Shown here: piece after piece, positions 35,701-47,700 of the stretch
Layout: each line of letters begins with the position of its first letter
How positions within the stretch are numbered: position 1 is the first letter of the stretch
DNA from: Sanderia malayensis
Lineage: Eukaryota; Cnidaria; Scyphozoa; Semaeostomeae; Pelagiidae
Length of the DNA: 64,000 nucleotides
Direction: 5' to 3'
NCBI GenBank assembly: GCA_013076295.1
Contig: RQOL01000481.1
Span: 24,039 to 88,038 of the forward strand
Program-made: the position numbers and the translations under genes
The notes under the pieces: model-generated
What the model saw: the letters and a program-made list of their open reading frames with translations, nothing else
What the model was told of the DNA's origin: nothing
The model's database searches: none

Positions 35701-38700
35701 TTTGTGACGGAATTTGATTGTCAGGTGGCATGCATTTCTCAACAATTAATCTCACAGGGGACACAGAGTTGCGAATTACGTCCAATGCCTAGAATTCCAA
35801 TCGTGAAAATATGATCAGCTACAGTTGTAGAAGAGGATAACAGTAAAATTCTGATGTAGCAAACTTCTCAGTAAACAAATGCATGCATGGGGTAGGTTTA
35901 TCTCAAGTGAGTTTGTCAAGCGAAATGTAAATTGTATACTATGAAGCAGTTCAACCAGGGACCAGATGTTTAGTTTGCTATATACAGTGAAATTCATTAT
36001 ATGAGGGTGAATTGTATACTATGAAGCAGTTCAACAAGGGACCAGATGTTTAGTTTGCTATATACAGTGAAGTTTGTTATATGAGTGTGAATTGTATACT
36101 ATGAAGCAGTTCAACAAGGGACCAGATGTTTGGGTTACTATAGAGAGTTAAGTTCGTTATACGAGTGCGAATTGCATAGTACTATGAAGCAGTTCAACAA
36201 GGGATCAGGTGTCTAGCTTTCTGTATACAGTGAAGCTCGTTATCCAAAGATTAAATTCAAATTCTCATAAATCCGATGCATAATACATTCTAAGTTGCGA
36301 TTATTCAATTACCTTTGGTCTTGTGGCAGTTTCTAAGCTGACATTATTTATAGCCACAATTCTATCTCCTATAAATAAAAAGGAGGCCTGCAATTATGCA
36401 AGTTGTTTTACATACGTTCATTGTGAAACATTACTAAAAGATCGTATGCAAGCCTGATTTCATAAAAAAAGTTGACTTGACAAAGAGGACGGAGAGGATA
36501 CTGGAACAAAGAGGGTAGGTTAATAGAGAGGGTGGTTTGACAAAGAGGGTGGTTTGACAGAGAGAGTGGTTTGACAAAGAGGGTGGTTTGACAGAGAGGG
36601 TGGTTTGACAGAGAGGGTGGTTTAATAGAGAAGGTGGTTTGACAGAGAAGGTGTTAAATAAAGAACATGGTTAAAAAAAGATAACTTTATAGATAGATGG
36701 GTTATCCATTAAAGGCAACGCATTAAATTAGATTTTGGCTGAGAAATTGATTAAACAGCAACTTACCGACTTCTAGCCGACCATCCATTGCAGCAGGACC
36801 ATTCATGTTCAAAGATTTAATGAATATTCCACCCAACTCGTGACCACCCTATGAAGAAATAAAATCATATAAATCAACTGTTTGATAGCCAGCTTAGTTG
36901 TACGTTATCAAGTGAGGATCCTAATGTAACAGTCTTTCGAGGAGAAGAAGATACTTTGTCATATGAGGACGTTTAGTGTTTACAAGTGTTCAGTTGTTAA
37001 TTACCGTAAATCCTCGAATTGGGCCCCCTCGAATAAGCCTCCACCCCTAACATGCTGATATTTGCGTACAGCGAGTTCGAGAAAATTTTTTTTTTCTAAC
37101 CGTTTTTTCACCAATATCTGAGCATTCTTCTGTTTATATGTGTATGCAAAATACTTTGCTGGAGCAACTAAACCATTTCCCGTTTATTTTCTCAGTAACA
37201 ACATCAAATTTTGTGCCATATTTCAGATAGCTTTATAAGCCCCCCCCCTCTCCTCGAATAAGCCCCCTCTGAAAATGTCAAAAATAAATAAGCCCCCAGG
37301 GGGCTAATTCGAGGATTTACGGTAGTGAACAATAGAGAACAATAGACCCGGCTCAGATTGGTTAGCATAAAGCAATAGAAACAATAAAAAACAAAAGCTC
37401 TTGGGATACTTGTAAAATTACAAAAACAGTGTATTACACTGTTTTTGTAATTTGTAAAAAAGTCCCTAAAAAGGAAACTTGCCAGTTTAACTGGCAAGTT
37501 TCCTTTTTAGGGACTTTTTTCAGAATCCCCCCAACTCCCCCAAAAATTCCCTCAAGCTGACCCCTGTGATCACCACGCAAGAATAATGTTGTCTATGTCC
37601 TGTAAGATTGTCTTTCGAGACAACATTGCATGAAAGGAGGGGATGACGGATGCGTTCAAAACTTGCAAAAATTGCAAGCGTCCCAAAGTGTCCCAAAGTG
37701 TCTCAATGCGTCTCAAAACGTTTGTCCCTTATTGTTGTTGGAATTCTGTGCACCAGTACCACAGCTTTACAGCAGCATAGTATAAGCAGCGTTTAAACTA
37801 AAGTCTTAAGTTTACGTTTTGTCTAGTCAACATACAACAAGCCACTTACTGTGATACTGAATCCGAGGCCTTCCTGCTTCTTCGAGAGTCCGACAGACAA
37901 AAAATTCTACAACGAAATTAATGTGATAATAGATCTGAAAATTACATGCACAACTTAATAAAAACTAGACTAATTAATCATTATAAATTTGATTAGGTAT
38001 AATGATGTGATGAACCATAATCAGCTATTGCTATATGAAATTATAATTTATAATTATTGCTAAAATTTATTGGCAAAAATCATTGATTGATATCAATGAT
38101 AATTTATTATCATCTATGGGCATTTTCCAAAATTAGTGGAGGACAAATGGAAGTACGAGTTCGGACTCTTAATATGACCTACCGGGTTTGATTTCAGAAC
38201 CTTGTCAGGGTCGACATAATGGACCATATCGTTCATTGGAATCTTCTTAAATCGTTCCAAAACGAGGGCAACAACTGCAGACGAGGTTCGCAGCATGTCT
38301 TGGACCTTAGTGAAAATGAATTGAATTTATGAAGCAAACCCAACGATGTAAGTGTGAGTCTGTAGAGACAGAGGTGAAAGGTCAAGCCCCCAATGATGGG
38401 GTCAAAGTTCAAACCCCAAAAAATAAAGATTAAAGTACATTTGTTTGAGGATTGAGGTCAAAATTAAGGTTAAAGTTCAATTTCTTGAGAATCGAAGCTA
38501 ACGTTGATGCCAATCAGGATAAGATAAGGTCAAAGGTCAAGCTTTTGAAAAATGTAAACATCTGATGAAAACCTAATGTTGAAAACCTTAATATAGCTAT
38601 AGAATTTATCAAAAGTCTTAAAGTATATAGAATTTATCAAAAGTCTTAACGATTTGAAATCAAATTTCAAGTCTTTAAGACATAAAGGTTAAAGTTGGAG

Positions 38701-41700
38701 CCCCTAAGATCTAGAATTCAAAGTTCGAGATAACTAACTTGTTTTCGATTGAAACTTTCGACGTTCACATTTCCAATCTGGACCAAACGATCACCTTAAA
38801 AATAAACACAGTTGTGAATAAGTTAAAACAGAATCAAGTTATCATCTATTGAGTGCTACTAGCTGCTATGTGCCATTAGAAATAAGAACTTGAATTTACC
38901 GATAGCAATTCTTCCATTGGTTTCGGCTGAGCCTCCTGGCAAAAACGACTTTATGTAAATACCACCGAGTTCAGGCCCACCCTAAAAGAAAAGGAAACTC
39001 GTGAAACATCGGTACATGGATGTGTAACTGTATTTATGGCCTTATACTTGGACTCGTGTTATTATGCATTCTGTGTTGGATGATTCTTCTACCCTGGCTT
39101 GGAATTGTTCTAGTAACGAAGGTCCCAGAGTCAGACTAAGCCGAAAGAAAAAAAAATGTTGAGAAATGTGTTGCAGGCTGAAAATGGAGTGAACAATGTC
39201 CAGAATGCATTGTCATTGTTTTTCTTCCTGGCGTTAACCAATCACAGTGCTTGGAAAACAATGGAAATGCAGAAACTGCAAGAAAATCATTTATCTGCAA
39301 TGGCGGCCAAAGTGTTGCAAGCTGTGAGAAAGTACTTGAAATTTGGAAACTTACTGTGAATCCAATGCCGAAATTTCCGTCTTTTTTTGGAAGTTCAACT
39401 CTCACAAATTCCTGAGAAAAAAATCAAGAACAGTCAGGAGTTCTGAAGAAAAATGGAAAATTTTTTACTTTATCAAAAGTTCGTTATATGAGGGTGAATT
39501 GTATACTATGAAGCAGTTCAACAAGGGTTGAGATGTTTAGTTTGCTATACACAGTGAAGTTCGTTATATGAGGGTGAATTGTATACTATGAAGCAGTTCA
39601 ACAAGGGACCAGATGTTTAGTTTGCTATATACAGTGAAATTCGTTATATGAGGGTCAATTGTATACTATAAAGAAGTTTAAAAAGGGGCCAACTTAACAC
39701 CCATACCGATTCTCTTTCTCCACTGAGTGGGGGCACATTGTTGTTGCCAAGGGTAGCAATCGATGAAGCAGAGAGGGTTAGTGGGGTGAGAATTGATGGA
39801 TCAGCTTCTAGCAGCATTGTTTGACCAAACGTCTCAAATGTGAATTTCGATCGGTCAGAAGCATTGCGAAGTGTGTTGATGGCCTAAGAAACAAAATCAC
39901 ACTCGTTTAATGCACTAAAAAATATATATGAAAGTATTTGAAAGATTCTTGGAACTGTTCACGTTGTAACTTATTCAGAGCTCAAAGTTAATTCATACGT
40001 ATGCATCTATCAAGCATCAACTGCTTTTATTATTGTCTTGTGTGTGCTATGTGTATTTAAAACTCCTTTGCAGTTTGTTTCATATATTCTCCAATAGAAG
40101 TCTTACGCTTTGACGCAAAAGAATATTGAAATTAAAAATTTCCAACCTCCCTTCTCGTCACATTTTCAAAACTGACTTTGTTAACTTGCACAATTCTGTC
40201 ACCTGTACAGAGAACAACAAGCTTCTGATAAAACGCGGACCAATGTCTCAATACACAGCTCTTCGCGTTGCAATGAGAAAAAGCATGTTAACAGGCGGTC
40301 TGTGTTTTACATACCTGCACTTATCTGTCCACTCAAAGCGGCCGGCCCTCCAATCGTCAATTCTTTGACGAATATTCCACCGAGTTCAATTCCACCCTGA
40401 AAAGCAATGGATACACATGATTGGTTAATACACTCTGTAATAACCAATCAAAAGTGATGCTATTGTTCCTCCAAGTGTTTGGAGCCCATAATTGTTTTAT
40501 ATTTATCCAAGCATTATTCGTCACACAAAGTCTCGGACAATGAAGAGCAACACCATAGCAATTATAACAATAACACTTGGACCCTTGGAATGGTGGACTC
40601 TTAGAATGTTGGACCCCAAGAAAGTGGACCCTAAGAATAGTGGACCCTAGAAATTGAGGACCACTAAATATGTGAAATTTATGACGCAAAACAACCATGA
40701 GAAGCATAATTATGGCAAATGTAACATAGTTATAACAGTAGTATTTAAACCCTTAGAATAGAGGACCCCAGGAATCAAGGACCCTAGAGGACCGCCAAAT
40801 ATTTGAAATTTATGACGAAAAACATGCAAGAGAAACATGATGATGGCAGATGTAACATAGTTACAACAGTAGTACCTGGACCTTTAGAATTAACGACCCA
40901 AGGAAGAGAGGACCTTAGAAACAGAGGTCCCCGAAAGTCTAAAAAACTAGAAATGCAAGATGCAAGGAAGGAAGGACCCTAGGAATTGAGGACCCTTAAA
41001 TACTTAAAATTTATAACGCAAAACAAAGACAAACATTAGCTGTAGCAACAAGGACAATTACATTACTCACTGTTTATAAATATTTACATGAGAATAAAGA
41101 GTCAACTTAGTACCTAGAGAGAAGAACCTGTACTGTGCTATGACATATTTCAAAGCCAAAATGTATTTCTACTTAGAGACAGAGGTCCCTGGAAGTCCAG
41201 AAAACCAGAAATGCAAGATGCAAGGAATGAAGGACCCTAGGAATTGAGGAAGGATAACTTACCACAATACTGAAACCGAAGCTGTTTTCAACTTTGATCA
41301 AATCGACTGTATATTGCTTCGACTGAAAGAAGGAGTTTTGAGATTTTCATAAAGCAACAATCCTGTGACATTACCCCCTGGATTGTTGATGGATTTCAGT
41401 GAAAACAAAGCAAAATGCAAAATTTCCAGGGGGTAGTGCCATTCATGATAGCCTCGCATCATTATGATATTACAATAACAGTAATAGCATTATACTTGCG
41501 GCTTGGTAAATGACTTTGAATTTAGAAGATCAGTCATGATGAATCAGTTTAAAGAGGATTGCTTAATAGAGAGCATGTTTATTGGGTAGTATGGTTAAAT
41601 AGAGAACATGGTATAATAGAGAAAATGGTTTAATAGAGAGGGTGGTTTAAAAAGGATGATAGTATAATAAAGAAGGTTGTATAATAAAAAGGATGGTTTA

Positions 41701-44700
41701 ATAAAGATGATGGTTTAATAGAGAGGATTGCTTAATAGAGAGCATGTTTAATGGTTAGCATGGTTAAATAGAGAGAGTGGTTTAATGGAGGAAATGGTTT
41801 AATAGAGAGGATAGTTTAAAAGGGATAATGGTTTAAGAGAGAAGATGGCTTGATGGAGAGAATGGCCTGATAGAGAGGGTGATTTGATAGAGAGGCTGGT
41901 TAAGCCGTAGACTATTACCTGTGGTTTCGGCTTTTGTTTTGCCTGATCCGTTTTCAAATTGTCTCTTGTATTTTGCTTTCTTTTTTCTTGTTGTTCTCTT
42001 TCGACGGATAGCATCCGACGACCATCCGACTGATCCATCATGCCATCCGGATCGATCCGGACCGTCGGGATTGAATTCGGTTGCAATCTGGTCGGCTCTA
42101 GAATGAACAGATTCAAGTAGATCATACATTGGATTACGATAATTGCAGAGTCATCAAACAATGAAGGCCACGTTGAGTTTTTCAGAAACACAATTGCTGA
42201 AAAAATGACTCTAATGCAAAGTATTTTTTCCTGGAAAGAATTATTTAACGGGAAAAATAGTTCATCAGAAAGGATAGCTTAATGATGGGAATGGCCTAAT
42301 GGAAAGGATTGTTTGATAAAGAAAGTGGGTTCATTAGGAAGGTGGTTTGATAAAGAGGATGGTTTAATAGATTGGATTTGAGGGTTGTTCACAAATTTCT
42401 CAGATTGAAGCCAGCATAAAAGAATCAAAGCATACGATCATTGGTTTAGTAAATTTGTATCATAAAGGTTCATTGATTAACTATACAAATTAATTATCGA
42501 GAACCCACCAAAGAAATCATGAAACTTGGCCATTTTATCTGCCATTCTCATTTGAAAGTTGTAAAACGATGAACATGTCTTCAGCAAATATCTTGATCTG
42601 GAATTTCGATCAATAAAGCTAAAGAACATTAAAAAATATAACTGTTCAAGAGCTTATGAGTAATGTGAAGTGAATTTCAAGAGACAATGTGTCTGACTAT
42701 ATTGTCTCATACTGTGACCCCTGGAAGGTCCATTTGGTCCATTGATAAACAACGTGAAATGATATATTTCCAGGGGGTTAATTGTTTAAATGTAACTACT
42801 TATACTTTATCCCCTGGACGACAATTGCCAAACTGATAATTTTATACCCCCGGTGAGTTATGCGGTATAATTTATAATCAAAGTAAAAATGTACATGATC
42901 AGGAGGCTGTTACCTTTTATAATTAGCTGTGTATAAAACGATATGACCTTGAGCCGGATTAAGTGATTCCGCACTTATCAAGAACTTTCGTCTCTGTAAA
43001 ATAAATGAACAACTAACATAAACAATATATACAAGTAACAAAATTAACAATAAGCAGCATTAAAAATAAACAAGATAAGCAGTAGCCAACATAAACAAAC
43101 AAAATGAACAATAAGTAACATAAGCTAGCAACAAAATTAATCAATAAACAACATAAACGATAAACAACATAACTGATCAAAAACATAAAAGGAAACAAAA
43201 TAAACAATAAATACATAAATAAACAAAAGAGACAAGTCGGGAGCAAAGTTAATTAAACACAAAAAAATATTTTTGGGCCATCTATTTTTGATATGTGCCA
43301 AAACCGGAGTTATCTGTTCTATTCGGAGTGGTCTGTCTCCAAGAACGTGGACAATTTCTCGAAGGAAATTAACTGTCCTTTACAAAGACAATTGAATCTA
43401 ACAGAAACTCATCTTCATTTAAAACAGAATTATATATGTCTTTTAAAGAAAGTGAATTGCCAATAAAAGGGGTCAACCATCTCTAAATGGGGGTGTAAGC
43501 CGCGTCTGAAGATTATAAACAGTTATGGGTTGCTTTCCACCTACTTTAAATGACATCTTCTTGATTTTTCCCCAGGGATGCTTGCAGAATGGGTTTCTAA
43601 CATTCCCTGTATCCTAAAATCAAATCATCAAAGAACAATCTTGAAGAGAAGATTAAGATGTCCCGTCAAATACGACACGTTTCATTGAAAACATTTGGCG
43701 TATTATAATAAGGTCAGGGGGGACGAACCTCGTATATGATCAAGCCTCGAACGCAGACACCGAGGGTGTACGGGATTTTTCTGTTGTACTCTTTCTGGAA
43801 TATGCAAGGGTAAAATTCGTTATTTTCATTCAAACCTATAAGATGGTGAGCTATGAGATGTAGAGCTATGAGATGTAGAGCTATGAGATGCAGAGCTATG
43901 AGATGTAGAGCTATGAGATGTAGAGCTATAAGATGTAGAGCTATGAGATGTAGAGCTATAAGATGTAGAGCTATAAGATGTAGAGCTATAAGATGTAGAG
44001 CTATAAGATGTAGAGCTATAAGATGTAGAGCTATAAGATGTAGAGCTATAAGATGTAGAGCTATGAGATGCAGAGCTATGAGATGTAGAGCTATGAGATG
44101 CAGAGCTATGAGATGTAGAGCTATGAGATGTAGAGCTATGAGATGCAGAGCTATGAGATGTAGAGCTATGAGATGTAGAGCTATAAGATGTAGAGCTATG
44201 AGATGTAGAGCTATAAGATGTAGAGCTATAAGATGTAGAGCTATAAGATGTAGAGCTATAAGATGTAGAGCTATAAGATGTAGAGCTATAAGATGTAGAG
44301 CTATGAGATGCAGAGCTATGAGATGTAGAGCTATGAGATGCAGAGCTATGAGATGTAGAGCTATGAGATGTAGAGCTATGAGATGTAGAGCTATGAGATG
44401 TAGAGCTATAAGATGTAGAGCTATGAGATGTAGAGCTATCAGATGTAGAGCTATAAGATGTAGAGCTATGAGATGCAGAGCTATGAGATGTAGAGCTATG
44501 AGATGCAGAGCTATGAGATGTAGAGCTATGAGATGTAGAGCTATGAGATGTAGAGCTATGAGATGCAGAGCTATGAGATGTAGAGCTATGAGATGTAGAG
44601 CTATGAGATGTAGAGCTATGAGATGCAGAGCTATGAGATGTAGAGCTATGAGATGTAGAGCTATGAGATGTAGAGCTATGAGATGTAGAGCTATAAGATG

Positions 44701-47700
44701 TAGAGCTATGAGATGCAGAGCTATGAGATGTAGAGCTATAAGATGTAGAGCTATGAGATGCAGAGCTATGAGATGTAGAGCTATGAGATGCAGAGCTATG
44801 AGATGTAGAGCTATGAGATGCAGAGCTATGAGATGTAGAGCTATAAGATGTAGAGCTATGAGATGTAGAGCTATAAGATGTAGAGCTATGAGATGTAAAG
44901 CTATGAGATGTAGAGCTATAAGATGTAGAGCTATGAGATGTAGAGCTATAAGATGTAGAGCTATGAGATGTAGAGCTATAAGATGTAGAGCTATAAGATG
45001 TAGAGCTATAAGATGTAGAGCTATAAGATGTAGAGCTATGAGATGTAGAGCTATAAGATGTAGAGCTATAAGATGTAGAGCTATAAGATGTAGAGCTATA
45101 AGATGTAGAGCTATAAGATGTAGAGCTATAAGATGTAGAGCTATGAGATGCAGAGCTATGAGATGTAGAGCTATGAGATGTAGAGCTATGAGATGTAGAG
45201 CTATGAGATGTAGAGCTATAAGATGTAGAGCTATGAGATGCAGAGCTATGAGATGTAGAGCTATGAGATGTAGAGCTATGAGATGCAGAGCTATGAGATG
45301 TAGAGCTATGAGATGTAGAGCTATAAGATGTAGAGCTATAAGATGTAGAGCTATAAGATGTAGAGCTATAAGATGTAGAGCTATAAGATGTAGAGCTATG
45401 AGATGTAGAGCTATAAGATGTAGAGCTATAAGATGTAGAGCTATAAGATGTAGAGCTATAAGATGTAGAGCTATAAGATGTAGAGCTATAAGATGTAGAG
45501 CTATGAGATGCAGAGCTATGAGATGTAGAGCTATAAGATGTAGAGCTATGAGATGCAGAGCTATAAGATGTAGAGCTATGAGATGTAGAGCTATAAGATG
45601 TAGAGCTATAAGATGTAGAGCTATAAGATGTAGAGCTATGAGATGTAGAGCTATAAGATGTAGAGCTATAAGATGTAGAGCTATAAGATGTAGAGCTATA
45701 AGATGTAGAGCTATAAGATGTAGAGCTATAAGATGTAGAGCTATGAGATGCAGAGCTATGAGATGTAGAGCTATGAGATGCAGAGCTATGAGATGTAGAG
45801 CTATGAGATGCAGAGCTATGAGATGTAGAGCTATGAGATGTAGAAGTTTACAATGACTTTAGAGCCACAATATAACATTAATAAGGGGTTAACATTGATG
45901 ATAGGCCATGATACGTACACGGAACACCCTGTAGAATAATATTCCATATTCACTGAGTTTTTGTGCTTCCTAGATGAGGAAAAAAAGATGTTGGCGTCAA
46001 TATTTTGAGAATAGGCAATGAATTGATGAAAGGAGGGAGAAATGCTATCTTCGTAAAAAAAATGATTTCACAAAAAGGGCGGTTTATCAGAGAGAGTGGT
46101 TAATAGAAAAGATGGTTTAGAGAAGGTGGTTTAATAGAGAGGGTGTTTTAATAGAGAGGATGGTTTAATAGAAAAAATGTTTTAATAGAGAAGGTCGTTT
46201 AATGAAGAGAACGATTTAATAGAGAGGGTAATAAAGGATGGTTCAACCTTTAGAAACTCGATAGCAGCTTGTGACTCTGTCAGACCACGATGAGACTGGT
46301 GCATGGCGGGTAAAGCATTCTTTATATAGGGCACTGTCAACTTTGCTATCGTCTAGAAATGCAAAGAAAAGTTGCATAAAACAAAGTAAGTTTATCGTTT
46401 TCTTTTCAATGCAAATGAGAAAAAGCTCGAGTAATCAGAAAACTATTACATTACACTTCTACCCACCTTAGCTGGCAAGTAATGTTGAGGAACGAAGTAG
46501 TCAGTGCCAAAGGAGGTTTTATCGTAATCACCCAACTCAGCTTGCAGCGCATATGACGCAAGTACCATGGCTGTGTCGTCATGGATACGAATGTTATTCT
46601 CAAGGACGTCCTTGCGCAGTTGAAGATAATATTGATGTCTTGTCGATTGCTCTCTGAGATGAGAAAAGGCACTTACATAACATTTTGCATAATATGTGCA
46701 TACTAACTTGTCCTCTTTAGACCAGTGTATTACTTTGTATTACTCCTCTTTAAGCCATACTCTCTATTAAACCATCCTCGCTATTAAATCACCCTCTCTA
46801 TTAAGCCACCTTCTCTATTAAACCACTCTCTCTATTAAACCACCCTCTTTATCAAACTATCTTTTCTATCAAACCATCCTCTTCATCAAACTATCCTCTC
46901 TATTAAACCACCTCTCTATTAAACCACCCTCTCTATTAAACCATCCTCTCTATTAAACCATCCTCTCTATTAAACCACCTCTTTATCAAACCACCCTCTC
47001 TACTAAACCACCTCTCTATTAAACCACCCTCTCTACTAAACCAGCTCTCTATTAAGCAACCCTCTCTATAAAACCATCCTTTTTGTCAAACTATCCTCTC
47101 TATTAAACCACCTTCTCTATTAAACCACCTCTTTATTAAACCACCCTCTCTATTAAACCATCCTCTTTGTCAAACCATCCTCTCTATTAAACCATCCTCT
47201 CTATCAAACCACCCTCTTTATTAAACCATCCTCTTTATCAAACCATCCTCTCTATTAAACCATCCTCTCTATCAAATCATCCTCTCTATTAAACCATCTT
47301 CTCAATTAAACCATCCTCCTGATAAACCATCCTCTCTATTAAACCACCCTCTCTATTAAACCACCTCTCTATTAAACCACCCTCTCTATTAAACCATCCT
47401 CTTTTTCAAACCATCCTCTCTATTAAACCATCCTCTTTGTCAAACCATCCTCTCTATTAAACCATCCTCTTTGTCAAACCATCCTCTCTATCAAACCATC
47501 CTCTCTATCAAACCATCCTTTCTATTAAAACATCTTCTCTATAACACCATATTTTCTATATTAAACTATGCCCTCCATCAAATGTTTCTTTATTATAAAT
47601 GACATAATGGCATTAACAGGCTTTGGAATTACTTACGGCTCGAAAGTTGTTTAAAAAGAATGAAATCGATTGTGATTGGATAATGTTACATTCCAATTGT

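Larger units (their letters stand above)
33592..37906 (-). other. PDZ3 cassette of the scaffold plus extra Gln-rich exon
   Basis: Exons 37850-37906 (57), 36767-36848 (82), 36313-36368 (56) and 35631-35788 (158), then an extra exon 33592-33850 (259) encoding an Asn/Gln-rich linker. The loop is GLGFSITGG, and helix B begins TRPKALDVI. The extra exon makes this the longest inter-PDZ spacer among PDZ1-8. Confidence 0.9.

Noticed and set aside
43853..45856. 667-codon plus-strand open frame of repeated MRCRA/IRCRA
   Set aside because: It is the 15-bp tandem array read in a frame without stops. It has no start or stop context, lies antisense inside an intron of the scaffold gene, and resembles no protein family.
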